DNA of 64,000 nt from Peptostreptococcaceae bacterium VA2 (GTDB lineage Bacteria > Bacillota > Clostridia > Peptostreptococcales > Peptostreptococcaceae). Made by a program: the position numbers and the translations under genes. The notes beneath the pieces were generated by a model, which saw only the letters and a program-made list of their open reading frames with translations, was not told the origin of the DNA and made no database searches. The DNA lies in contig JMMB01000007.1 in NCBI GenBank assembly GCA_000686145.1, positions 2,232,001 through 2,296,000 of the forward strand, in the 5' to 3' direction. Below, one piece after another: positions 8,607 to 16,977 of this stretch (positions are counted from its first letter, which is position 1; each line of letters opens with the position of its first letter).

Positions 8607-10007
8607 TTAGCTTTCCATTAAAACTTCAATTGTATTAGATTTTATATCTTTATCTTCTTCACTTTTTAACTTTAATATTTCATTAGTTTTATAGGCAAAG
8701 CATGCTGTTAAAATAACAGTAAACAAATCTGATAATGCTTGAGTATATAAAACTCCATTCATACCTAGTAACTTAGGAAGTATAAATACAAGAGGAATAA
8801 AGAAAATTCCTTGTCTAGCTGTACCAACTATTAAAGCTTCTTTTGACATACCTAATGACTGATATAATGTAGCATATAATTGTGTAAATCCTAAGAAAGG
8901 ATACATTATAAGAGTTGCTCGTAGGGTCTTAGCTCCAACTTCTATAACACTACTATCATTACTAAATAAATTTATAGCAGGTTCTGCAAATATCATAAGA
9001 GCTATAGTTGCTAAACTTGCAAATATAGTAGTTCTTTTTATAGATATTTTTATAGCTTTTCTTAAATTATCATAATTGCCTGCACCATAATTATAACTAG
9101 CTATAGGCTGAAAACCTTGATTATAACCCATAACCACAAAAATAACTAATGATGATAATTTTAAAGAAATCCCAAAAGAAGCTATTAGTGAATCTCCATA
9201 TGGCTTAGATGCAATATTTAACAGACCCATAGAAATACTTATAAGGGCTTGAGTTAAAAAAGTAGCAGTTCCAACAGAAACTATTTCTTTGTATATAGTC
9301 TTTGATAACTTAAAATTCTTAATTTCTAATTTAAGATAGCTTTTCTTTCTTATGAAATACGATGCTAATAAACATACAGATATTGCTTGGCTAATTACCG
9401 TTGCCCATGATGCTCCAACTACTCCCATATTAAGATTAAACATTAATATAGGGTCTAGTACTATATTTATAATAGCTCCTAGCGCAACTGCAACTGCACT
9501 CAGTTTTGTATTACCTTCTGATCTTATAATATTTGCCAATGTAGGCATCATTATAGGTAAACTTGCTCCTATAGCGATAGGTTTTGCATAATCTATAGCA
9601 TAAGGCATTATAGTATCAGTTGCTCCTAATAATCTTAATATCGGTTCTAAAAATACTAATATTAACGTTGTAAATATAGCTCCTAAAAATAAAGATGTAA
9701 ATATAGCAGTAGTTGCTACGACATCAGCTTGCTCTTTATCTTTAGATCCAAGCAATCTAGCTATATAAGAAGATGCTCCAACACCTATCATTTGTCCTAT
9801 AGCATTTATTAATATAAATAATGGAAATACAACTGATACAGCAGCCATAGCTAGTGTATTGTCTAACATTCCAACGAAAGCTGTATCGACAATATTATAA
9901 ACAGCACTTATAAGACTTGCTATTATACCTGGTATAGCAAATTTCCATATTACCCTTCCAATATTATCATCTTCCATTATTTTAACTTTATCTTCGCTTA
10001 AACTCAC
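8607..10007 (-). CDS. MATE-family multidrug efflux pump
   Basis: A 466-residue membrane transporter of the MATE family, which exports drugs or metabolites in exchange for Na+ or H+. Twelve hydrophobic segments are visible in two related halves. The first begins IWKFAIPGIIASLISAVYNIVDTAFVG, and the second holds GYNQGFQPIASYNYGAG, a typical MATE signature. A GTG start at 10007 is used because GGGAG lies 9 bases ahead. The LysR-type gene is 107 bases upstream on the same strand and could regulate it. MepA-like by overall look; substrates cannot be told from sequence. Confidence 0.9.
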   Translation of the reverse strand: MSLSEDKVKIMEDDNIGRVIWKFAIPGIIASLISAVYNIVDTAFVGMLDNTLAMAAVSVVFPLFILINAIGQMIGVGASSYIARLLGSKDKEQADVVATTAIFTSLFLGAIFTTLILVFLEPILRLLGATDTIMPYAIDYAKPIAIGASLPIMMPTLANIIRSEGNTKLSAVAVALGAIINIVLDPILMFNLNMGVVGASWATVISQAISVCLLASYFIRKKSYLKLEIKNFKLSKTIYKEIVSVGTATFLTQALISISMGLLNIASKPYGDSLIASFGISLKLSSLVIFVVMGYNQGFQPIASYNYGAGNYDNLRKAIKISIKRTTIFASLATIALMIFAEPAINLFSNDSSVIEVGAKTLRATLIMYPFLGFTQLYATLYQSLGMSKEALIVGTARQGIFFIPLVFILPKLLGMNGVLYTQALSDLFTVILTACFAYKTNEILKLKSEEDKDIKSNTIEVLMES

Positions 10008-10114
10008 TTTTGATCACTCCCATTTTCTTTATACTATTATTTTATCAAAACTGGGAGTTTATCGTTAATATGTATATTTTATTACGCGTTATAAGTATTT
10101 TATATAACAGTTCT

Positions 10115-11026
10115 TTATTTTTTAATATTTTCTGATACTATTTCTAAAAACATTTTAGCTTCAGTTGATAGTTCTTCTCTTTTCCTTTTAATCCACCCAA
10201 TACTAAAATCTATACTATTATCAGCAAAAGGTATAGCCTTTATACCATCCATTTTATCTCCACTACTCCATCTTGAACCTAATGAATATGCATCTGTTTT
10301 TGATATAAATTTAGCTATAGTTTGTTTATCATTTAAGTATATAGCCCTCTCTTTATTTAAAATATTAAGTGAATCTAGTTCTATACTATAAATAGATGAT
10401 GTTACTTGATCCTCAACTAAATTTACACAAATAAAATCCTTTAGCTCATCACCGTATATTACATCTTTATCGTATAAAGGGTTGTTTTTACCTACATAAA
10501 TATGCATCTTCTCTTTAGCTATTTCATTAAACTCTAACTTATTTGCATCTAATATATTTTTCCATAATTTTTCTTGGATGTTTGATAATATAAGTATCCC
10601 TATCTCTGATTCCATATTAGATACATCTTTTATAACATTTTCTTTATGAGTTTCCTTTAATGATATTTTGATATTTTTACAATCAACCTTATTATAAATT
10701 TCGACTAATACATTTGCTAAATTAAATATTTTTGCGCTAGATATTTGTAGTACAAAGGCCTTTTCTTTAGATAAATCATTGTATATGTTTTCTACATTAT
10801 TAACTTGATTTATAATAAATTTTGCATGTGCTAAAAAACTTATTCCATCTTTTGTAATTTCTACACCTCTATTTGTTCTATCAAACATTTTAATGTTAAA
10901 TTCTTCTTCTAAGCTCATTATAGCGTTACTTAAGTTCGGTTGTGATATGAATAAGTTTTGTGCGGCCTTATTCATAGATCCAGTTTCTGCTACTTCTATT
11001 AAGAATCTTAGTTGTTGAAGTTGCAA
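10115..11026 (-). CDS. LysR-family transcriptional regulator
   Basis: A 303-residue LysR-type regulator. The N-terminal winged helix (LQQLRFLIEVAETGSMNKAAQNLFISQPNLSNAI, residues about 2-36) is canonical, followed by the linker helix and a ligand-binding domain of two alpha/beta lobes. The start is a TTG at 11026: GGAGGTGATTTG is an excellent ribosome binding site for it, and the in-frame ATG at 11041 is inside that site. It sits upstream of the MATE gene on the same strand, suggesting local control of export. The ligand is unknown. Confidence 0.9.
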   Translation of the reverse strand: MQLQQLRFLIEVAETGSMNKAAQNLFISQPNLSNAIMSLEEEFNIKMFDRTNRGVEITKDGISFLAHAKFIINQVNNVENIYNDLSKEKAFVLQISSAKIFNLANVLVEIYNKVDCKNIKISLKETHKENVIKDVSNMESEIGILILSNIQEKLWKNILDANKLEFNEIAKEKMHIYVGKNNPLYDKDVIYGDELKDFICVNLVEDQVTSSIYSIELDSLNILNKERAIYLNDKQTIAKFISKTDAYSLGSRWSSGDKMDGIKAIPFADNSIDFSIGWIKRKREELSTEAKMFLEIVSENIKK

Positions 11027-11104
11027 ACAAATCACCTCCATTTAAACACCTGATTTTATAAATTTATCTATATGAAACTCTATTATTCAAAATTAAGTTA
11101 ATTT

Positions 11105-11419
11105 CTATTCACATTTACTCTTCCATTTATCAAGTTTTTTATTGTATATAGTTTGTACTTCTTCTAAGTTTATATTATTATCACAGCTTTGGCTTATCAT
11201 TGAGCTAGCTACTATTATTACGTCAAGACATTCTTCAATTACGTCTTCTTTTGATTTGTTTTTGTATCCACACCCATTAGAATTTGAATAGCTTAGTACA
11301 GCTTCTGAAACTTCTCCTACTTCTTCTGATAATTTTAATGCTCTTTCTAATAATGATTTTTTATCTATCAAAGTTAGTTTTTGTATTTCTTCAAAGTTAA
11401 TTAATTTTGTATTTTCCAT
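11105..11419 (-). CDS. MazG-like nucleotide pyrophosphohydrolase
   Basis: A 104-residue all-helical protein with the MazG signature: EEVGEVSEAV (EExxE) near residue 33 and EECLDVIIVA (ExxxD) near residue 65, which bind Mg2+ for hydrolysis of nucleoside triphosphates to monophosphates. The length fits a single-domain MazG-like protein rather than full MazG. It probably cleans up non-canonical or excess nucleotides. It is a stand-alone gene with AAAGGAG before the ATG. Confidence 0.8.
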   Translation of the reverse strand: MENTKLINFEEIQKLTLIDKKSLLERALKLSEEVGEVSEAVLSYSNSNGCGYKNKSKEDVIEECLDVIIVASSMISQSCDNNINLEEVQTIYNKKLDKWKSKCE

Positions 11420-11490
11420 AATTTTTCTCCTTTATATAATTCTATTTTTATTATACACTAATTGGATATTTAGAACTAACTTTAAAAACA

Positions 11491-11619
11491 GTTAATAAAA
11501 TCACCTTAATTTTATCACCATATGCAATTCCTTTTTACTTAAAACTAGGGTTTATTGCTACTGGCTCATCTAAAATTAAAGATGGAATAAAATATACTCC
11601 TATGGAATATAAAATCTAA
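11491..11619 (+). pseudogene. C-terminal remnant of a GNAT acetyltransferase
   Basis: A plus-strand frame reads SPYAIPFYLKLGFIATG, then KDGIKYTPMEYKI and a stop. This is the recognisable end of a GNAT N-acetyltransferase (A-x-PFYxKLGF motif and the final beta strand). There is no start codon, no acetyl-CoA-binding R/Q-x-x-G-x-G/A motif and no upstream domain, so only the last 35-40 residues survive. Confidence 0.65.
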
Positions 11620-11711
11620 TTCTTTATTAAACCCCGATAATACACAAGTTTTTTTATATAGTCTCATATATAATATAATTAAGAGTATCTTGTTTAATAG
11701 GGGGATTAAAT

Positions 11712-12038
11712 TTGAAAAAAATACTTTTTGCATTTTTAAGCTTTATAGTTATACTACTTACAAATTTATTTGTATCTAAATTTTTTAACCTACCATTTTT
11801 TGAATTATCTTTTGTAACGGGTCTAATGTTTACTTTAGCTATAGGCTTTTGTTCTAGCGAAGGCGGACCTACATCTGAAATATTAGATGCTAATATTAAA
11901 CCTTTTTTAGAAAAAGAATCTCGCACAGATAGTCATTTTTTTAAATTTTATAACAGCATTCCATTTATAGTTGCCTTAGCTTATACTGCTGTTTCTGGTG
12001 TTTTAAGTATTGTTGTTTATTGGAAATACTTTTTTTAG
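11712..12038 (+). CDS. Small membrane protein, function unknown
   Basis: A 108-residue protein with three predicted membrane segments: residues about 3-22 (ILFAFLSFIVILLTNLFVS), 30-48 and 88-106 (IVALAYTAVSGVLSIVVYW). A loop holds the conspicuous CSSEGGPTSEIL motif. The TTG start at 11712 is preceded by AGGGGG. It has its own terminator. I recognise no family. Confidence 0.6.
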   Translation: MKKILFAFLSFIVILLTNLFVSKFFNLPFFELSFVTGLMFTLAIGFCSSEGGPTSEILDANIKPFLEKESRTDSHFFKFYNSIPFIVALAYTAVSGVLSIVVYWKYFF

Positions 12039-12082
12039 ATTAATATTTTATAAATTTATTGATATATTGTACAATTTTGTAC

Positions 12083-12131
12083 TAAACATAAAAATGAGTG
12101 TATAATTAAATACACTCATTTTTATGTTTAG
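12083..12131. terminator. Long perfect bidirectional terminator
   Basis: AAACATAAAAATGAGTGTA pairs with TACACTCATTTTTATGTTT around an ATAATTAAA-type loop. It overlaps the stop codon of the minus-strand gene at 12128 and ends the plus-strand gene at 12038 as well. Confidence 0.9.
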
Positions 12132-12610
12132 TTGAAATATTTGCCATAAGGTCTGAAATTACGTGATTCTTCAATTAATTCATCTAATTGATTAGAAATT
12201 TTTTCAATAGGCTCATCAATCGAACTCATTAAATAATCAAATAATTTTTGCCCATTACCTTCCATAACAAATCCAGATAAATTTATCTTATCTTTGCTTT
12301 CTAAAATTATAATTATTAACTTCCCTGTGCTTATTTCATTCATATATAAAGAGCAATCTTCTTCTATGTGATTGTTTTCATTTAAATGTTTTATAATAAT
12401 TTCTATCTCTGATTTTTCACTCTCACTTAGTAGGCTTTGAATAATATTCTCATCTTCTATTTTATAAATCGCTGCAATATCTTCAATTTCCCCTTGATAA
12501 ATATCTTTGTTTCTTGCTAAAAATTCATCCCCTGCAACTTCTTTAGCACTAAGTTTTTCAATTAAATACTTTGAAATATCTTCTATCCTAGAATTATTTT
12601 CAATATTCAC
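12128..12610 (-). CDS. Acidic cytosolic protein in a c-di-GMP-controlled operon
   Basis: A 160-residue acidic, probably helical protein without membrane segments or signal peptide; no family recognised. Features are a Lys/Glu-rich N-terminal half, the central SLYMNEISTGKLIIIILES strand region and a C-terminal tail NFRPYGKYF. The GTG start at 12610 follows AAGGTGGTGGG. It lies 49 bases behind the 34-residue peptide gene, downstream of the c-di-GMP-I aptamer with no intervening terminator, so it is likely made from the same mRNA. A role as partner, chaperone or immunity factor for the peptide is only a guess. Confidence 0.6.
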   Translation of the reverse strand: MNIENNSRIEDISKYLIEKLSAKEVAGDEFLARNKDIYQGEIEDIAAIYKIEDENIIQSLLSESEKSEIEIIIKHLNENNHIEEDCSLYMNEISTGKLIIIILESKDKINLSGFVMEGNGQKLFDYLMSSIDEPIEKISNQLDELIEESRNFRPYGKYFN

Positions 12611-12659
12611 TTATACCCACCACCTTTTTTAGTGTTATATACTTAAAAATCATTTATTA

Positions 12660-12764
12660 TTATCTATTATATACTATATTAGCATGAGTTTGCATTCCTT
12701 CTTGTAAGCTTATAACAGAAGCTACAATAGCTTTCCTTAATTTTGGGTTTCCTCTCAATTTCAT
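12660..12764 (-). CDS. 34-residue peptide downstream of a c-di-GMP riboswitch
   Basis: A short gene encoding 34 residues. It starts MKLRGNPKLRKAIV, continues ASVISLQEGMQTHA and ends NIVYNR. The N-terminal third is strongly basic, the middle is amphipathic, and there is no cysteine. AGGAGG sits 9 bases before the ATG, one of the best ribosome binding sites in the window. A CCTATT/AATAGG hairpin includes the first part of that site. It is the first open frame after the riboswitch. It could be a secreted or signalling peptide precursor, a regulatory leader peptide or a small DNA- or membrane-binding peptide; the sequence does not decide. Confidence 0.6.
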   Translation of the reverse strand: MKLRGNPKLRKAIVASVISLQEGMQTHANIVYNR

Positions 12765-12777
12765 AGCGTTTAATCCT

Positions 12778-12799
12778 CCTATTAATAATTTTCAATAGG
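12778..12799 (-). promoter_or_regulatory. Hairpin sequestering the peptide's ribosome binding site
   Basis: On the minus strand CCTATT and AATAGG can pair around a 10-nt loop. The second arm overlaps the AGGAGG ribosome binding site of the 34-residue peptide. This is a plausible translational expression platform for the upstream riboswitch. Confidence 0.45.
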
Positions 12800-12813
12800 C
12801 AGCTAAAGTTCTC

Positions 12814-12843
12814 CTTAAGTCTTTTTAAATCAAAAACTTAAGG
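12814..12843 (-). promoter_or_regulatory. Inverted repeat in the riboswitch expression platform
   Basis: CCTTAAGT and ACTTAAGG flank a 14-nt A/T-rich loop on the minus strand. There is no T run after it, so it is not an ordinary terminator. It lies between the aptamer and the peptide gene and probably takes part in switching. Confidence 0.45.
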
Positions 12844-12869
12844 ATACACTTACAATTAATAAACATTAA

Positions 12870-12946
12870 TTGGCAACTGGCTGGCATGGAATTTCTTTTT
12901 TAGCCCCTTTAGCTTTGCGACACTAGATTTCCCTAGCTTTGCCTAA
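12870..12946 (-). ncRNA. Cyclic di-GMP-I (GEMM) riboswitch aptamer
   Basis: The minus strand carries the GEMM-I hallmarks in order: the P1 arm GGCAAAGC, a first hairpin closed by a GAAA-type loop (TAGGGAAATCTAG), the conserved TGTCGCAAAGCTA linker, a second hairpin (GGGGCTAA ... ATGCCAGCC) with the AGCCAG receptor, and the P1 return arm TTGCC. The aptamer senses c-di-GMP. The P1 return arm runs into CAATTAAT-GTTT-ATTAATTG, an 8-bp hairpin that would compete with it. The first downstream gene is the 34-residue peptide, then the 160-residue protein. Confidence 0.85.
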
Positions 12947-13090
12947 TAAATATAAATACGTATGTATTTACTTATTTATATTTATGTCATATTTAACACT
13001 ATTTTCCAATATATATCATCTATTTCTATAAATTTTTCACAAACTTAATTCCTAAAATACTTATTACTGTATTTTTTCCCAAAACTAATG

Positions 13091-13622
13091 CTATTTTAAG
13101 TTTTTAATATACTCATAACAATCATCCATTCCATTTATATAATTTTCATAAGTTTGTATTATCTTAACGTCTGGCTTAACTCCCCCAACATGACCCTCTT
13201 TACAAGTTACAGCAGAATAAGGATGTTTAATAATCAACTTAGAATTAGGCAAAGTTATAAACTCCCCCTCAGTTCCAAACATATTTACATTTCCACCGCT
13301 CTCCTCGCCAATTACAGTTGCATCTAATTCATTTTGCAATCTCCAAGATAAAATAGCACCTGCCGAAGCTGTTTCTTTTCCTTGTATAACTATTATATAT
13401 TTATCGTTTAAATAAGTTCTATGTTTAAACTTACTTATAAGCGAATCCACAAGTGCAAACGCCCCACCACGATTATTTCTTAAATCTATGACAATCTTAT
13501 CAAATTCATTGTTATTTATTTTATCTATAAGATTTCTTTCAAGTTCATAGTAGTCTGGATAATTAGGAGCATTTTCTTTATCAATATTTAGACCTTGCTT
13601 TGTAAGAATTTTATTGTATTTA
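13091..13622 (-). pseudogene. 5'-truncated duplicate of the S41 protease gene
   Basis: The translated sequence from KYNKILTKQG to the stop is nearly identical to the last 175 or so residues of the S41 lipoprotein encoded at 14935-16248. It includes DLRNNRGGAFALVDS and the catalytic-serine block GKETASAGA. Identity at DNA level stops abruptly at about 13621. Nothing upstream supplies a signal peptide or a start; an internal ATG at 13450 has no ribosome binding site. This is a partial copy left by recombination around the intervening M50 gene. Confidence 0.8.
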
Positions 13623-13667
13623 ATTACTCTTCTTGGTTTATGATTTTATAAAATTATAGCTATGGCT

Positions 13668-14822
13668 CTATCTAACAGTACTAGTTCTATCAAAATTATT
13701 TTTTATAAATTCAATTATTTCAAGTTCGCTTTCTATTTCGCCTTTATTAGGGTATTTTTTCTTAGCTTTTTCAAATTCATTTAATATTTTTTCAACTTTT
13801 TTTATATCATTTTCTATAATTAAAGCATGCGCATACATTAAACGTAATTTAGGTATATGGCATTTACTTGCTTTAATATATGATTTCAATTTTTTTGTAT
13901 ATAGTTCATTTATTTTCTCTTCGTTTCTTTTTCCTATTATCTCATAAAAAAGCAATTCACATTTTATTTCATATTCATAAAGCTTAACTATTTTAGGATT
14001 GTAATTTAATAAAAACTCATAACATTCCTTTGCCTTATCAAACTCTAACTTATCATGATAATAATTAGCTTCAGCACATTTAATACAAGTTACTAATGGA
14101 TTACTAAAATCAGATTTCGCGTCAATTTCAAACCATTTTAGGGGCATATCTTTTACTCTCATCCCTTTACTTGAAAGTCCATTTACCTTTAATTGTATAT
14201 AAAAGCAATATCTAATAAGCTTATGCTTCATAATAGAAATTACATTATATCCATCATTGGAAATACCACCTATTTTCATAGGAATTCCATTAGTAATAAA
14301 ACTTAATATACCACTACCTATCATCGCAATTAAAATTCCATCCACATATCTATTTCCTCCAACTATCATGTATATAACAAAACATAAAATTGCTATAATA
14401 GCATTCATTATTATTCCACCTAAGTTATATAAAATATATGGGCACTTTTCATAATTATCTGCTTTAGGAAACATAAGGCATTGTCCAGCCGTTCCTTTGA
14501 TATTAAATTTTTTTATAGCAAATTTGCCATCTTGTTTTACGAGAGTTAAACTTCCAACTCTAAATGATACAAAATCGTATCCTGATATTAACCCACATAT
14601 TAGATGCCCTGCTTCATGTAAAATGATTTGAACTATAAATGCTATCATAAAGACAGCAAAAATCAATAAAATTTCTAAAATACTGCCTTGAGATGATGTA
14701 CTTCTTTCACTTGCTATCCCACACATCGCTCCAACTATACCACTAGCTACAAGTAGTATTGTAAATAAAAATCCTTTAGTTAATTTTTCTTTAATATCTG
14801 TTTTTTTCTTTTCTTTGCTCAT
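13668..14822 (-). CDS. M50-family membrane metalloprotease with C-terminal TPR-like region
   Basis: A 384-residue integral membrane zinc protease of the site-2 protease (M50) type. Segments: an N-terminal membrane helix (about 17-37), a second helix (48-70) leading straight into HEAGH (about 69-73), the zinc-binding motif, then more hydrophobic segments between 130 and 195. The usual second motif (NxxPxxxxDG) has a likely counterpart in GIPMKIGGISNDGYNV, where the Asp would be the third zinc ligand. The last 160 residues are soluble, helical and resemble tetratricopeptide repeats (AEANYYHDKLEFDKAKECYE). A start with an AAGGGGGAA site fits. It lies between an S41 gene and that gene's partial duplicate; a role in cleaving membrane-bound peptides is inferred. 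Confidence 0.8.
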   Translation of the reverse strand: MSKEKKKTDIKEKLTKGFLFTILLVASGIVGAMCGIASERSTSSQGSILEILLIFAVFMIAFIVQIILHEAGHLICGLISGYDFVSFRVGSLTLVKQDGKFAIKKFNIKGTAGQCLMFPKADNYEKCPYILYNLGGIIMNAIIAILCFVIYMIVGGNRYVDGILIAMIGSGILSFITNGIPMKIGGISNDGYNVISIMKHKLIRYCFYIQLKVNGLSSKGMRVKDMPLKWFEIDAKSDFSNPLVTCIKCAEANYYHDKLEFDKAKECYEFLLNYNPKIVKLYEYEIKCELLFYEIIGKRNEEKINELYTKKLKSYIKASKCHIPKLRLMYAHALIIENDIKKVEKILNEFEKAKKKYPNKGEIESELEIIEFIKNNFDRTSTVR

Positions 14823-14934
14823 AGTTCCCCCTTAAGTTCATCATACTTTTCACTACTATTTTATATTAGCATATATAAAGTATTAATCCTATTTATGGAA
14901 AATTTTTATTTTTTTCGACCATTTATCAATAATC

Positions 14935-16248
14935 CTATTTTAATTTTTTTATATACTCATAACAATCATCTATTCCATTCACATAACTTTCATAAGTTTG
15001 TATTATATTAACATCTGGCTTAACTCCCCCAACATGACCTTCTTTATAAGTTACAACAGAATAAGGATGTTTAATAACCAACTTAGAATTAGGTAGAGTT
15101 ATAAACTCACCCTCAGTTCCAAACAGATTTACATTTCCACCGCTTTCCTCACCAATTACAGTTGCATCTAATTCATTTTGCAATCTCCAAGATAACACAG
15201 CACCTGCCGAAGCTGTTTCTTTTCCTTGTATAACTATTACATCTTTATCGTTTAAATAAGTTCTATGTTTAAACTTACTTATAAGTGAATCCACAAGCGC
15301 AAACGCCCCACCACGATTATTCCTTAAATCTATGACAATCTTATCAAATTCATTGTTATTTATTTTATCTATAAGATTTCTTTCAAGTTCATAGTAGTCT
15401 GGATAATTAGGAGCATTTTCTTTATCAATATTTAGACCTTGCTTTGTAAGAATTTTATTGTATTTAAAATATAATATATTATCTTTTTTAAACTCTTTAA
15501 ACCAATAAAAATCATTTTGCTGCTCTGATTTTTCACTAATCTCAGACTCTTTCTTTTCTAAATTTACATAATCTACTTCCTTGTTTTTTATAGCTTTTAC
15601 TTTTATACTTGTTTTTTCTTTGTTTTCATTTTCAAATACATATTGCGTTTCATCACTATCAACTATTTGTAGAAATTTTAGAAATTCATATATAGACATG
15701 CATTTTTTTGCTCTAACCTTTGCAAATTGCTCGTTGTCATAACTATTAAGAGTTGATACTTTTTTTATTACTTCGTCTGTAGGTACATTATTTATAGATA
15801 ATAGTTTATAGCCTAGTATCTCTTTATATTGACTATCGCACTCTATAACTCTTAATCCATCTTTAAAATATTCAAATTTAATTGGAAATTCAACTACTTC
15901 TTCAATATCTATTTTGTCTTCTCCTATAGGTGTAAGTAAGTTTAATACGTCTGTGCTTGTGTGTGCATCATTTATTGAGGATATAATTTGGGCTATTCTT
16001 AAAGAAATGCTAGTGTCTGATAGTTTTACTACATCTGATTTGAGTTTTTTTAAGTTTGTATTCCAAGTTTCTTCTGATATGTATCTAAATAAATCAGGGT
16101 GTTGCAGTCTTATATTTTCATCTAAATAATTTATATCTTGTATCCATTTTTTGTTTTCAAGTGACTTCTCACCATCAATAGCGGGACTACATCCTGATAA
16201 AACAATTGTTGAGAATATAAAAATCATAATAAAGATTATTTTTTTCAT
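14935..16248 (-). CDS. S41-family peptidase, lipoprotein
   Basis: A 437-residue secreted protease of the tail-specific/C-terminal processing family. The lipobox LSGC at about residues 17-20 predicts anchoring to the outer face of the membrane. The S41 core includes DLRNNRGGAFALVDSLIS and GKETASAGAVLSW, with the catalytic Ser in TASAG; a downstream GGNVNLFGTEGEF and GHVGGVKPDV complete the fold. No obvious PDZ domain is seen. GGAGGAG precedes the ATG. It sits 47 bases downstream of the short M50-type gene and upstream of the long one, so the three could be co-transcribed. Confidence 0.85.
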   Translation of the reverse strand: MKKIIFIMIFIFSTIVLSGCSPAIDGEKSLENKKWIQDINYLDENIRLQHPDLFRYISEETWNTNLKKLKSDVVKLSDTSISLRIAQIISSINDAHTSTDVLNLLTPIGEDKIDIEEVVEFPIKFEYFKDGLRVIECDSQYKEILGYKLLSINNVPTDEVIKKVSTLNSYDNEQFAKVRAKKCMSIYEFLKFLQIVDSDETQYVFENENKEKTSIKVKAIKNKEVDYVNLEKKESEISEKSEQQNDFYWFKEFKKDNILYFKYNKILTKQGLNIDKENAPNYPDYYELERNLIDKINNNEFDKIVIDLRNNRGGAFALVDSLISKFKHRTYLNDKDVIVIQGKETASAGAVLSWRLQNELDATVIGEESGGNVNLFGTEGEFITLPNSKLVIKHPYSVVTYKEGHVGGVKPDVNIIQTYESYVNGIDDCYEYIKKLK

Positions 16249-16295
16249 AAATCTCCTCCATATAAACCATATGAAATTATAAATGTATATTTAAT

Positions 16296-16802
16296 TTATT
16301 TATTATAATCATTCGCTTTTAACCATTGTAATATCTTGTATCCATCACTTGTAACACCAACATATGGTTCATAATTATACTTAATAGGTAAAATTGTAAT
16401 TATAAATTGAATGCCACTAAAGATAAATATAGCGTTAAATATTATCATTAGTATATATGGTAGATTTGCATTATCTAAGCAATTAAACATTAATATCGAA
16501 ATCAATAGGGATACTGCTGGACCACCTGCAATCATTAAAATAGACTTTATTTTACCACTTATTTGTTTACAATTAATATATCCATAGGATACGTCCATTA
16601 AAGACCTATATCCATTAATATTAATAACTAATCTATTAAGCTTTATTGCCTTATTTAAATTAGAATTTCCTATCTGAATACTCACTATATCATCAGTAAA
16701 TATCAAAGCTAAAGTTGCGTGACCAAGCTCATGAAGCGCCGTTAATATAGGCATAAAAATAACATATGAAATTGAATATAATACTAAGGTTTCTAAATCC
16801 AT
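16296..16802 (-). CDS. Short M50-like membrane metalloprotease
   Basis: A 168-residue membrane protein with a first hydrophobic helix containing HELGH (about residues 24-28), the M50 zinc-binding motif. Two or three more membrane segments follow (about 90-107 and 112-136), and a terminal DGYKIL matches the DG third-ligand motif (TSDGYKILQWL). It lacks the soluble repeats of its larger relative at 13668-14822. GGAGG precedes the ATG. It is probably a minimal site-2-type protease or a substrate-capturing relative. The S41 gene follows at 47 bases. Confidence 0.75.
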   Translation of the reverse strand: MDLETLVLYSISYVIFMPILTALHELGHATLALIFTDDIVSIQIGNSNLNKAIKLNRLVININGYRSLMDVSYGYINCKQISGKIKSILMIAGGPAVSLLISILMFNCLDNANLPYILMIIFNAIFIFSGIQFIITILPIKYNYEPYVGVTSDGYKILQWLKANDYNK

Positions 16803-16920
16803 ATTCTACCTCCAAACTAATACTTTTTTAATTTTTTAATATGCTTATAATAATTAGTTTATATAAAATTGTAAATCTATTTACTAATATGTATTCTAAT
16901 TTCATTAAATTCATATCTAA

Positions 16921-16953
16921 CAAAAAAGAATAATAACATCAAAGTTATTACTC
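16921..16953 (-). terminator. Terminator after the 35-residue peptide gene
   Basis: GAGTAATAAC pairs with GTTATTATTC (one G-T pair) around TTTGAT, followed by six T residues on the minus strand. It implies that the small upstream gene is a separate transcript. Confidence 0.85.
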
Positions 16954-16977
16954 TCTTTAATTCCTTAATATAATATT

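Noticed and set aside
12900-12950. Possible tRNA-like or T-box element from the repeated AGCTTTGC/CTAGCTTTGC sequences.
   Set aside because: The arrangement GGCAAAGC, CGCAAAGCTA, GCCAGCC, TTGCC fits the GEMM-I aptamer and not a T-box or tRNA.
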